NCBI GenBank assembly: GCA_008000375.1
Contig: SMOI01000181.1
Span: 1-64,000 of the forward strand
Origin: Poteriospumella lacustris
Taxonomy: Eukaryota; Sar; Chrysophyceae; Chromulinales; Dinobryaceae
DNA: 64,000 nt
Reading direction: 5' to 3'
Part shown: positions 9,995 through 19,337 of the stretch, one piece after another
Numbering within the stretch: position 1 is the stretch's first letter
Layout: every line of letters begins with the position of its first letter
Notes under the pieces: generated by a model
What the model saw: only the letters and a program-made list of their open reading frames with translations
What the model was told of the DNA's origin: nothing
Database searches by the model: none
Program-made: the position numbers and the translations under genes

Positions 9995-10846
9995 TTACAA
10001 TTCTTTCTCCGCCGCCGGTGTCTGCGGTGCGACCTTCAAAAACGATTCATCAAGATTATGGAACAACAGCAACGCACGCCCCCAATCTTCTTCCCCAAAG
10101 CAGTAGACATTCTTCATCTGAATCGATTCATGTTGCATCATCTTCGTGATGGTCTCGTGTACTTTGGTTTTGTCGACGCAGTGTAAATACGGCGGCTTAT
10201 CCAAACCCAATTTCCGCAGACGTTTCGCGGCATTGGTGTAACATCGACCAGGCTGCGGTTCAATCAACATCACACCGGTGGTAGGTAAACAAAACTGATA
10301 CGCTTCGTGTAAAAACAATTGCAACCCGTCGTCCCCGTGGTTGATGTGAATCCACATCGTCGTGCTGAATACGGTCACGAGCGACATCTGGTACGGGGTG
10401 ATGGAGTCACGGAACTGTGTGATTTGCACTTTGTCTGCCGCATTGACTGTTTGGAAAGTCATAAACGCTTTGTCTTGTTCTCTCACTTTGCTGTTGGCCA
10501 GTTCGATGAGCACCGGGTCGATGTCGATGCCGTAGAGACGAACTTGGACCGAAGAGGGCAATTCATTCTTAATCGCTTCGTACAGTTCCAGGGTCAGGTC
10601 TCCTTCATTACAACCAATATCCAGAAAACAAAAGGTGGAAGGTGACGATTGTGCTTCCCACAGCGATCTGAAAAATTGTCGCCCCTGCAACAGCTCGACT
10701 CGGCACTTTGCGGAGTGAAATGTGTAATACTTGTGATAGTTGCCAAGAAGATGGGCCGTTTGATTTATAATAGAGTTGCTCGCATCGTTTTCTGCGGAAG
10801 TTGTCGTTGTCTCCACGCTGTCGGTGGTTGGCTCAGCAGTCGACAT
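9995..10846 (-). CDS. BCDIN3D: BCDIN3D-type (Bin3 family) RNA 5'-phosphate methyltransferase
   Basis: The gene has one exon of 283 residues from the ATG at 10846-10844. After a Ser/Thr-rich leader it reads GNYHKYYTFHSA, then the SAM-binding motif FLDIGCNEGDLTLELY and the acidic turn GIDIDPVLIELA. Further on are MWIHINHGDDGL and LIEPQPGRCY, the two signature blocks of the Bin3 domain, and a late CFGEEDWGRALLLF. This order and the short length match BCDIN3D rather than the larger MePCE. BCDIN3D methylates the 5' monophosphate of RNAs such as tRNA-His and some pre-miRNAs. It is divergent from the four-helix membrane protein gene. Confidence 0.85.
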   Translation of the reverse strand: MSTAEPTTDSVETTTTSAENDASNSIINQTAHLLGNYHKYYTFHSAKCRVELLQGRQFFRSLWEAQSSPSTFCFLDIGCNEGDLTLELYEAIKNELPSSVQVRLYGIDIDPVLIELANSKVREQDKAFMTFQTVNAADKVQITQFRDSITPYQMSLVTVFSTTMWIHINHGDDGLQLFLHEAYQFCLPTTGVMLIEPQPGRCYTNAAKRLRKLGLDKPPYLHCVDKTKVHETITKMMQHESIQMKNVYCFGEEDWGRALLLFHNLDESFLKVAPQTPAAEKEL

Positions 10847-11006
10847 CAAAGAAGATAGATCTTGTGAATTACAATATCAGTTATACACTGCCCTCTTTAG
10901 TTCAGAGTGCACAACTGAAAAAAAAACTCTCGGACTGATAATAAATGACAACTAACAATAAGAGTCTGAAGGTCGTCGGTGGTTCGATGGACACGACGGC
11001 GGCGGA

Positions 11007-11037
<31 letters not shown>

Positions 11038-11270
11038 TCGTCGTCGTGACTAGCATGGACTGGAGCATGATGACGACGAGACCAGAGGCCGAGGCAAGTT
11101 TTCGTTGAACATGAAAATAAGGCTAAGTCCTTTGACAAAGGGATGGTGGACGGACCCAAACGATGTTCAACGAAAACGATGCTCAACAAAAACCACAAGT
11201 TGGTGATAGTGACACTAAATCGAAAAAAACATCGAGCATCGAAGGTCGAAGGACACTGGCACGGTGACAT
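10847..11270. other. divergent intergenic region with a TCG trinucleotide tract
   Basis: This region holds a TCG/GTC triplet tract at about 11008-11047, interrupted once by TCA. It also has a repeated TTCAACGAAAACGATG-like word near 11100-11190 (GTTGAACATG, GTTCAACGAAAACGATG, CTCAACAAAAACCAC). No coding frame is supported. It should contain the promoters of both flanking genes. Confidence 0.5.
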
Positions 11271-11708
11271 ATGACGACACTTCGAGGAAGGCCGTATGAT
11301 GGACCATTGATCCCATACTACTTTCTGGTTTTGTACAATATTCCTTGCACGATTCGCAGCTTGATTCACATCCTATACGAAGATGGAGGAGCACAGAGCA
11401 TCGCGGGTATGAAGTTGGGGCAGGATAACACCAGCAAAAATGTGGTGGCAATGTTCGCCCAGTGGGGAGCCAGCCAGTTAGTGTTGGCCGTCATCATCTG
11501 GTACGTCGTCCTAGATCACCCACAGCTTACCACTGCGATGCTTGGTATGTGTGAATTGGAGCTGGTGTTGCGCTACTGGGTGTCGAGTTTCAAGAAGTGT
11601 CATACCGCCCACACACCGCCCGGTGGTATCGGCACCAAAGTTCTTCTGCCGCTGGTGCTGTTGATGTGGTATTGGAGTGCCTTCGGGTCTTCGGTCTCGC
11701 CCGTGTAG
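11271..11708 (+). CDS. four-helix membrane protein of unknown function
   Basis: A single exon encodes 145 residues. After MTTLRGRPYDGPLIPYY come hydrophobic segments around residues 15-33, 60-80, 85-100 and 124-140. The loops hold an N-T-S-K-N-V-V motif and a His-containing HTAHTPPGGIG. I do not recognise the family. Its last 30 or so codons and 3' flank are duplicated at 13124-13497 with a few differences (SSVSPV becomes SAVSPV), which suggests that the reading frame near the end has been conserved. Nothing indicates a substrate or location. Confidence 0.6.
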   Translation: MTTLRGRPYDGPLIPYYFLVLYNIPCTIRSLIHILYEDGGAQSIAGMKLGQDNTSKNVVAMFAQWGASQLVLAVIIWYVVLDHPQLTTAMLGMCELELVLRYWVSSFKKCHTAHTPPGGIGTKVLLPLVLLMWYWSAFGSSVSPV

Positions 11709-11975
11709 CGTATTTTGGCGGGTGATAGTCTTTACATGGTGATCCTTTGTCATCGTATATCGTTGTGACAGCGTAGCCGCTGTTGCGAATGTCGTAATTA
11801 CTGTTTTACTTGGTTTGTGCGTTTTGAGCTTTTCATTTGCAATTTGTAAAAGGAACAGTTCATACTGTTCATATATTAGTTTTAAATTGTGTCGTGAGAC
11901 CCAAGAGACCACTCGTTGTGGGTTGTTGTTGACGTTCTCTTGTATGGGGCATTGACGTGCACCAGGGAACCCCCT
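11609..11975 (+). repeat. direct repeat, copy A (3' end of the four-helix gene and its flank)
   Basis: The sequence from CACCGCCC at about 11609 through TTGACGTTCTCTTGTATGGGGCAT near 11975 recurs in the same direction at about 13124-13497. The copies share long exact words (for example GGTATCGGCACCAAAGTTCT and TGGCGGGTGATAGTCTTTAC) with scattered substitutions and short indels. Copy A contains the C-terminal codons of the intact gene and roughly 270 bases of its 3' flank. Confidence 0.8.
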
Positions 11976-12124
11976 CCGTGGTGAGTGGGATAGAATACAG
12001 CTTAGCACTTTGTTGGATCGTTCCACCCAGTGTCTCGACTTTCTAGATTCCACCAGAAGTATAGAAGGCCTCCTCGTTTATCTTCATTGAGTCAATCGAC
12101 AATAATGGAACCACATCAGCCAGA
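11709..12124. other. 3' flank of the four-helix gene, mostly repeat A
   Basis: The first two thirds belong to direct repeat copy A. The remainder up to the minus-strand gene at 12125 contains no recognisable feature. Confidence 0.5.
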
Positions 12125-12817
12125 TCATTGGGAAGGAAGTTCGCACATGTGCGCTTTATGGTTTACTTCTAAGCTGACCTGATCTAAATGATTTTGAAAG
12201 TTCGAAACCTGAGGAGCAACTACCTCTATTGATATGAGCTTTTCATTTTCACTACGAGTCCGCTTCATGGCACCGAGAAACTTAAGCTTCCATTCCCCAT
12301 TGTTTAGAACTGAGCAAAGCATGTGTAAATAGAACGAGGAAATATCCCGTCTCAGTGAACATCCACTGATGGACATGTAAATATCAGTTATGTCGCAAAT
12401 ATCTTCAGGCCAAAGAGGCGATGGACTTTCCGCCATGTGTGGTAAAGTAACCGATGGAATCAAGGATAACTGCAGTTCACGTCGATGAAGACGAAAGCTT
12501 CTCAAAACTGCACCCAAAATGTTTCGCGTCTGAACTGGGAAAGAATCTGAACTGAACTGTTTCTGGCTGAGCAAGACACAATATCGATCAATCCATTCCA
12601 AATATACTGGCTCTTCAGCACAACTAGAGAACAAGTCCCAAACGTCAACTCTTCCGGCTATGGTCTTCAGCACTCTCTCCAAAAACTCTCTCACACAACG
12701 CGGCCAATACTTGCTCGAAAGATGTTCGGTGAAGAACTGAGTTAAAATGGAATCAATCTCTGAGTCAATTGGCGAGGCGATTGGCGTCAAGCTGTATTGC
12801 TTTGGATGCGGTATCAT
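12125..12817 (-). CDS. hypothetical protein, flanked by direct repeats
   Basis: A 230-codon frame runs from the ATG at 12817-12815 to a stop at 12125. The composition is balanced, with Trp, Cys and regular hydrophobic spacing (ILTQFFTEHL, VREFLERVLKTI, TRNILGAVLRSFRLHRRELQL), which favours a folded helical protein over chance. I recognise no family and no motif. The gene lies exactly between the two copies of a 370-base direct repeat, so it may have arrived or been retained during that duplication. It could also be one exon of a longer gene. Confidence 0.4.
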   Translation of the reverse strand: MIPHPKQYSLTPIASPIDSEIDSILTQFFTEHLSSKYWPRCVREFLERVLKTIAGRVDVWDLFSSCAEEPVYLEWIDRYCVLLSQKQFSSDSFPVQTRNILGAVLRSFRLHRRELQLSLIPSVTLPHMAESPSPLWPEDICDITDIYMSISGCSLRRDISSFYLHMLCSVLNNGEWKLKFLGAMKRTRSENEKLISIEVVAPQVSNFQNHLDQVSLEVNHKAHMCELPSQ

Positions 12818-13447
12818 TGAAAATAAACGAAGGCCACCGGGTACAAAGGAAAGAGTAATGTATTACCCAACAAATGTAAGCACTGTGTATACTGTGGAAC
12901 ACCTGTGCCCTCCAGAGGGCAAAGTGAACCGAACCCCCAAACGCCGCCAACTGCTGTTCCGACCGCTCCGTACAGCACACTCAGGTAAATTTACACGCAT
13001 CAACCAGTGACACAATTTGTGTAACGTACACGTTCGTAGAGTGTGTAAATGTGCAAAGAGGATAGTATTGTATTTGGTGTTGTCTGTAAAAAGCAGCACC
13101 CCACCATTTACCGGGGAGGGGAAGCTCACCGCCCACCCACCGCTCGGTGGTATCGGCACCAAAGTTCTTCTGCCGCTGGTGTTGTTGATGTGGTATTGGA
13201 GTGCCTTCGGGTCTGCGGTCTCGCCCGTGTAACGTATTTTGGCGGGTGATAGTCTTTACATGGTGATCATTTGTCATCGTACATCGTTGTGACAGCGTAG
13301 CCGCTGCTGCGAATGTCGTAGTTAGTGGCGTTTGTTTTACTTGGTTTGTGCGTGTTGAGCTTTTCATCTGCAGTTTTTGAAAGAAACTCTTCATATATTG
13401 TAACTGGATATTGAATTGTGTCGCGTGAGACCCTGGATACCACTCGT
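12818..13447. other. intergenic region holding the truncated duplicate
   Basis: The first 300 bases show nothing supported: a plus-strand frame at 12747-13010 overlaps the hypothetical gene antisense. From about 13124 the sequence is direct repeat copy B. Confidence 0.5.
13124..13232 (+). pseudogene. 3' remnant of a second four-helix membrane protein gene
   Basis: This segment encodes the last helix of the protein at 11271-11708 (GGIGTKVLLPLVLLMWYW, ending SAVSPV) and a stop codon (TAA instead of TAG). The upstream codons are missing: sequence before about 13124 does not resemble the intact gene. It is therefore a decapitated duplicate and not likely to be expressed as a full protein. Confidence 0.75.
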
Positions 13448-13497
13448 CTACAGCTCGTTGTGAGTTGTTGTTGTTGACGTTCTGTTGTGTGGGGCAT
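13124..13497 (+). repeat. direct repeat, copy B
   Basis: Same-direction copy of the segment at 11609-11975, about 1.5 kb downstream. It holds the truncated gene end and then runs directly into the 3' end of the minus-strand nucleotidase-like gene. The last dozen or so codons of that gene are therefore written on the antisense strand of the duplicated flank. Confidence 0.8.
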
Positions 13498-15222
13498 ACT
13501 GCCACATCATGGCCACTAGACGATCGGTCACCACGGGTATTCCAGTAGCGGATTGAAGGTCGGCTTTCAATGTCTCAGGGTCGTCGACGGTGTACTGGTT
13601 CTTGTCTATGGACGACCACAGTCTTTCCATTAACGTGCGGAAGATCGCCGCTGGGAAATCAAGATAATCTCCGTACAGCACTTTTCGCTGCTGAAAATAT
13701 TCGTTTAAGTCCCAGTGACCGCGTGCCACTTCAAGATCGTTCAGCGCGACACGATATGCACGAGCTGGATCAAAGGGTTCACCGTTAACACGTTGAATGG
13801 TTTGTGTGACGGCATCCCATTCCAGTCCCGAGTCGGTGTGCAAAAAGCGATCTGTAGCAAGAATAGTGTGAGCGTTGGTCAGGCCAATGGACGTTCAACA
13901 CCTTCACTTACGATTCGGTTCGGTTCCCACGGCCCGTCGTGAGCGTTTGATCATTTTCCAGACGATCGAACCCGGCACAGAGCTAACGATGAGCGAATTG
14001 AATTCGTTCGGAAACTCCTCATTGATGTCCGCTTCTGTCACAATGCCCTTGTTATAGACTAAGACTCCTTGAAAGTCAGCCGCACTGAACATAACGATAT
14101 CTGCATCAAACTCTTGTTTCACTATATCCAACAAAAACGTTGCCATGTCTGATTCACCCTTTTCCAAATTGCGCGTATGACAGTCCTTGACATGGTCTGG
14201 AATCATTGCCACCACGGTTTGTGCCTACAATCCCATCGTCAATTCCATCAACTCACTTCTCCGACAACGTGTCAAGTCGGATCGCACTCACCATTTCAGC
14301 GGCATGCCGTTTCGCCGCATCATCAACGAGCGCTTGCAACGTGGGATCACTGTCGAAGTCAAAACCATACTGATACTCATTGGCGATGGATGTAAGATAT
14401 CCGTCTTCGTTGAAGACGACATCCACAACCGTAAAACCAAAATAGTCCGTGCTGGTCTTGAAGTGTAGGCGGTGAACTTGCTGGCTGAGCACGTAGTGAT
14501 TGTTGCCTTGAACGACTGCTACCGCTGGCGATACAGGTACCCAAGCTTCATCCAACGAAAGATTCCCATGAGGCTTCGTCAACTGGGGAATGAGTGTCAA
14601 CGTGTCGCCGACAAGAGACTCATCATCAGTCGTCAACTGACCACATCGTTTCTCTGATACCCCCACGACGTCCAGTTTAGGTACATTGTTGATTTCGACC
14701 TTCACATGACTGGGCATGCAGCGGTCCACACAAAGAGAACTACTTTGGTCATTTGGCAATACCCATTCGAACGTGGACGCATTGAGAACCCTTTCCAGAC
14801 GTCTGGTGGGTAGTCCATCGCACACACTCGTTCCGAAGGTGGCCACTATCGGAACATGGCTCGCTACCACATTCAACGCTTGAATAATGTAAAATCCAAA
14901 GTCATGAACGTGCTCTGACGAATCGACCAGCATCTCCCCGGAATGCATGATCAACGATGGTCTTCCGGCGGAGAGCTCTTTGATCGCGGTGAGAAAGGAC
15001 GGCAGATCCTTCAGCTTGTAGCTTTGGTTGACGTAGAAGATGCGCAACTGATTGCTGTACTCAACCATGGACACCATAAACCCATCGCAAAACGAAAACG
15101 GAAACAGGGTTTCGGTCTTACCTTGTGTTGCCAACCAACGAAATGGTTGGGATCGGACATGTCGACCCCAGCGTCTCACTCACAAATAAAGTGACAGCAA
15201 GAAGAATAGACAACACCAGCAT
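13448..15222 (-). CDS. 5'-nucleotidase-family pseudoenzyme (4 exons, metal ligands lost)
   Basis: The exons are 15222-15122, 15054-14292, 14224-13912 and 13851-13448. They sum to 527 codons (526 residues) with every junction in phase. It starts with a signal peptide (MLVLSILLAVTLFVSETLG). The fold follows the UshA/5'-nucleotidase plan: N-terminal metallophosphatase domain, then a C-terminal domain with TDSGLEWD and VNGEPFDPARAYRV. Every metal-site motif of its neighbour copy is changed: NDVY to NQSY (Gln44), HSGD to HSGE (Glu74), FGNHECD to FGTSVCD (residues 107-113), GGHDH to QGNNH. The frame is open throughout, so the protein may have a binding or regulatory role. It probably has no phosphatase activity. 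Confidence 0.8.
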
Positions 15223-15803
15223 GACAATGATATGTTTCAAGTACAAGTTATTGAATTGTGATTGGCGATACTGCAGGTGTTATCTTGTCATGGGGATACG
15301 AAATACGAAACTCCACCAATGCCACGTGCCAAAGATTTCCCTCTCTTTTTCCAGATACAATACATCAATACAACGTCAAATCTGTCGCTTGCAGAACTCA
15401 CCCCTCATGACGTAGTAACAAAGCGTAGTATCTTCTGTGATTGAAAGGAGGAGCTGGTCGAGCCATCGATTCAGTCCACACGGTGGACTGATGAGTGAGC
15501 AGTGAGGTGAGCGATGAGGAGAAGGACGCATGAAAAACAGGACTGAAAACAAATGAGACGGTAAAGTTGCCGTTGGTTTGGAGTTTTGTACCTATACAAA
15601 GACTACTATTGTACCCCCATACAGATTTTATACCCCGTGCGCTGATCGTAACGCTGGTTCGTCGTAGAATCCAAGTCAGTTTCTCATTTATACTTAGCAT
15701 CAAATATGATGGCGTACCGACTTGAATTAAATATGATGGCGTACCGCCTTGACCTCGCATTGAGACTTGCGAGGTCGCCCCTGTCCCTCGCCATGGCCCT
15801 ACA
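15223..15803. other. intergenic region between the two nucleotidase-like genes
   Basis: This is the upstream region of the copy ending at 13448. It holds a G-box-like CACGTG at 15323-15328. An 18-base word, AAATATGATGGCGTACCG, occurs twice (about 15704 and 15730), followed by a small palindrome (ACCTCGCA...TGCGAGGT) near 15752-15776. No coding frame is supported. Confidence 0.5.
15323..15328. promoter_or_regulatory. CACGTG element upstream of nucleotidase-like copy 1
   Basis: GCCACGTGCC sits about 100 bases before the start codon at 15222. The same core sits about 97 bases before the start of the paralogue at 17738. CACGTG is a common bHLH/bZIP target. Conservation of position in two diverged paralogues suggests a retained promoter element. 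Confidence 0.4.
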
Positions 15804-17738
15804 CTAAAGCTCGGTGTGGGATTGCGTCGAGCCATCCAATGAGAGAGAGGCGTCGAGAGAGTGGACAACCGGAGGCGTTGTGGACCCATTGTTCAACGAA
15901 CGAGCAACGCGTAATTCAGACGAGTGTTGTGGGACATACTGCCACATCATGGCCAACAGGCGATCGGTCACCACGGGTACTCCCGTAGCGGATTGAAGGT
16001 CGGCTTTCAATGTCTCAGGGTCGTCGATAGTGTACTGGTTCTTGTCGATGGAGGACCACAGTCGCTCCATTAACGTGCGGAAGATCACCGCCGGGAAATC
16101 CGGATAAGGTTCGAAAATGGTCATGTCGGTTTCGGTGATTGTCCATTCCCGCCACCACAGCACAATTGATCACCACTCGATACTCACGCGCGGCATCAAA
16201 GGGTTCACCATTGACCCGTCGAATAGTCTGTGTACCGGCATCCCATTCCAATCCCGAGTCTGTTTGCAAGATCTCCGCTGTAGACAATGCACCCACAGTG
16301 CATGTTTGAGGTGAGACGTTGAGGGCGCGTTTCTCAGTGGACGAACGAAACTTACTCTTTGGTTCTGTGCCCATGTCTTGTCGTGATCGTCGAATCATAT
16401 TTGCCACGATGTACCCCGGTACGTAACGGACAATGGGCTTGTTGTCGTAGAAGGGGAATTCCGCGTTGATGTCTGCTTCTGTCACGATCCCTTCGGTGTA
16501 CTGACGTTTCCCACGAATGTTCCCACTGCTGATCAAAACGATCTCCGCGTCAAACGCTTGTTTCAACATATCCAACAGGTAGGACGCCATGTCGGATACG
16601 CCCCATCGAACACGATCCGTTCGTCGGTCGCGGATGTGCTCCGGAACCTTCGCCACCACAGTTTGTACCTACAATAACAGAAAAACCGTAGGTCAGTTTA
16701 GTCGCCGTTGGTCACAGTTACCGAGCAGTCACCGAGCACGCACCATTTCGGCCACATCACCTCCAAGCATATCATCGACCAAGACTTGTAACGCGGGGTC
16801 ACTGACAAAGTCGCGACTATAATGATACTCGTACGTGATGGACTCTACATCACCCATGTCATCAAAGAAGAGGTCGACAACATGGAATCCAACGGCATCT
16901 TCTCCCGATTTAAGAATCGGCGTGGCAAAACCGTCGGGAAACTGCGGGTGTGACACACGTTTACTGAGCACATCATGGTCATGGCCTCCCAAGATAGCCA
17001 CCACCGGAGCGTTCAGTGCCAGTTGTTCATCCGTGGGCGTGTCCAAATGGGTCAACGCCACTTGAGGGATGTCGAAGTCCCACCGAAAGGCACGCATACC
17101 GGCGATGGACTCCAACGGATCAGAAATCGTGGTCCCACCGCAAGGGATACAACCGTATTCAGCCCGATTGTTCGTCAGCAATCCCACAACACCGAGGGTA
17201 GGTTTATCATTGACGTCAATGATCACGTGGCTGGGCAGGCATCGCTCCAGGTGGAGGTAACTGGAATCGAAATTCGAAACGACCCAGTTGAACTTCGAAG
17301 CATTGAGAGCGTGTTCCAACTGTTCAGTAGGAACATCGCACTCATGGTTTCCGAAGGTGGCCAGCATCGGAATATGACTCGCCATAATGTTCAACGCTTG
17401 AATCATGGAGTGCCCAAAGTCGCGAACATCAGCGGGTGGAGACAGCATATCCCCGGAGTGCACAATCAACGATGGAACGTCAACCGAGAGCTCTTTGACC
17501 GCGGTGAAGAAGTTCGGGAGGTTCTTGATGGTATACACGTCGTTGAGATGGAAGATGCGCAATTGATTGCTGTAGGTAAACGTCAGCATTATTTAACCGT
17601 GGGAGAGAGAGAGGGGGGAGACGCTTCTTACCTTGTGTTACCAACCAAGGAAATCCTTGGGATTGGACATGAAGACGCGAACGTCTCTACACAAAGTAGA
17701 GACAAAATGACTGAAGGAATTATGGACAGTGCCAGCAT
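15804..17738 (-). CDS. 5'-nucleotidase-family metallophosphatase (4 exons, frameshifted C-terminus)
   Basis: The exons are 17738-17632, 17569-16744, 16668-16356 and one from 16277. It begins with a signal peptide (MLALSIIPSVILSLLCVETFA). The metal-binding motifs of the superfamily are present: NDVY at 45-48, HSGD at 73-76, FGNHECD at 108-114 and GGHDH at 230-234. The C-terminal domain has TDSGLEWD and VNGEPFDAAREYRV. In exon 4, shortly after GAC AAT near 16142, the homologous sequence jumps to another frame. The current frame stops at 16015, while the matching frame (FPAVIFRTLMERLWSS) runs to 15804. No AG acceptor is available to explain it as an intron. The family hydrolyses nucleotides or related phosphoesters outside the cytosol. 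Confidence 0.8.
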
Positions 17739-18413
17739 GGTAGGCCGTTTGGGAAATGGGAAATTGATTTGTAATTTGTGACAAGGTTGTTTGCAGTTGT
17801 CGCTTGCTATCTGTATTTGAGGCACCAGAGGTGCCACGTGCTATATAAGGTTGCAGATATCAACTATGTTGGGAAGAGAAGCGTTCGAAATGCCACATGC
17901 AAGATTTCTTTGCCGCTTTATTTGCCACGTGCCAACGGTAGGAAACAACAGATGGTCATATTTTCTGCAGGAGATACCATGATTATCGCGCAAAACACAT
18001 ACTCATGATAGAAATCAATGTGAATTGTACATTGCGATGGATGAGACTCCCCAAAGGGTGTCCATTTGGAAAGAGGTACCCGCGAAAAGCAAGTAGTTTT
18101 GCCATAGGAATTCCTTTCTGTCGTTGTTCTCGAGAGAAGGTGGGGAGGGGACGGACAGACACAGTAGAGGTGACAGAGGGTCACCCATCTTTCATCTTCC
18201 ATCCTCATCGTCGTCATCATGCCAGCCATCATCACGACCGTCGTCATCGGTCGACCAGCAATCGCCGGGATCGAAAATCGAAGCTTCTGTAAGAGATAAA
18301 GGTGGAGAAAAGACAAACACGATGCAATCTTTGATATCACAACAAAGACTTCTCTAATACATAGATTCCAAAAGGTGATTCTTTTTCATTCACCAACGCT
18401 TTTTGAAAGTAGA
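17739..18413. other. divergent intergenic region with two CACGTG motifs
   Basis: This is the shared upstream region of the nucleotidase-like gene (minus) and the plastid Cpn20 gene (plus). CACGTG occurs at 17835-17840 and again at 17926-17931. A TATATAA word adjoins the first one at about 17842. TCG/ATC triplet-rich sequence lies near 18195-18250. No gene is seen. Confidence 0.5.
17835..17840. promoter_or_regulatory. CACGTG element upstream of nucleotidase-like copy 2
   Basis: GTGCCACGTG precedes CTATATAAGG and lies about 97 bases before the start at 17738. Position and core match the element upstream of the paralogue (15323-15328). A second copy at 17926-17931 is farther away. Confidence 0.4.
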
Positions 18414-19148
18414 ATGTGGATGTTTGTTGCCGTGCTGGTGGTGCTGGTTGTCGTTGAAACCAGTGCATTTCGAACCACGTTTCTTTCTTCGCGCTTCTCA
18501 GCATCCAAACTACATGCTAAAAATATCATCGATGGGGTGGAAATCAGTGGGGATCTCATGCCGATCTCCAATAATGTGTTGGTGCGGGTGAAAGAACCGG
18601 AATCTGCTACGAAAGGTGGCTTGTATATCCCCGACAATGCAAAGGAAAGACCTACGGAAGGTGTCGTCATTGCAGCTGGACCAGGACGTATTCATTCAGA
18701 CACTGGGGTCGAAATGGATGTTTCAGTTAAACCAGGAGATCGAGTGTTGTATGGAAAATACGACGGTACTGAACTGAAGTACAACGGTGCGAATCATCAA
18801 ATGATCAAAGATGATGACGTTCTTCTGAAATTTTCCGGTGATGCCTTGACCCTTGAAAATGTGGAACCTGTGAAGGATCAAGTACTGGTTCGTTTGTTGC
18901 CAAAGGAAGACAAAACTGCTTCAGGAATTGTGATCTCGACCCCGGGACAGGACAAGCGTCCCAGTGCTGGTATTGTGGTCAAGATCGGTCCTGGTCGCCA
19001 AGCAAACAATGGCCAGCTTCTTCCTATGCAAGTACATCCAGGAGATGGTGTTCGATTCCGCGAATATGGTGGAAATCAAATAAAAATTGAAGGTATCGAA
19101 TATATGATTGTTCGTGTCTTCGACATCGTGGCTCGCTGGACTCCATGA
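18414..19148 (+). CDS. CPN20: plastid co-chaperonin Cpn20 (tandem Cpn10 domains)
   Basis: A single exon encodes 244 residues. Residues 1-19 form a hydrophobic signal peptide ending E-T-S-A-F, followed by a Ser/Arg-rich transit-like stretch (RTTFLSSRFSASKLHA). This bipartite leader with a Phe after the cleavage site is the import signal of red-lineage secondary plastids. Two Cpn10 domains follow, about 48-140 and 150-244. Each has the V-L-V-R start and the G-x-V-x-x-x-G-P-G-R glycine turn (GVVIAAGPGR, GIVVKIGPGR). Cpn20 caps the plastid Cpn60 chaperonin during protein folding. The double-domain form is known from plastids, not mitochondria. Confidence 0.9.
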   Translation: MWMFVAVLVVLVVVETSAFRTTFLSSRFSASKLHAKNIIDGVEISGDLMPISNNVLVRVKEPESATKGGLYIPDNAKERPTEGVVIAAGPGRIHSDTGVEMDVSVKPGDRVLYGKYDGTELKYNGANHQMIKDDDVLLKFSGDALTLENVEPVKDQVLVRLLPKEDKTASGIVISTPGQDKRPSAGIVVKIGPGRQANNGQLLPMQVHPGDGVRFREYGGNQIKIEGIEYMIVRVFDIVARWTP

Positions 19149-19337
19149 ATTGACGGATATGTGGATGTCACTTGATGTATTTAATTATATACATGAATGA
19201 GTATAACATCGTCACGTTCAATAGATGTGAGATAGGTACAACTCGACTCAACGAAAACATCATTGACTGTGCTTGAGACCAACGCATATATAATTGCATG
19301 AAAACATAACAAAAACATGAGACGCTCCGACGCTCAT

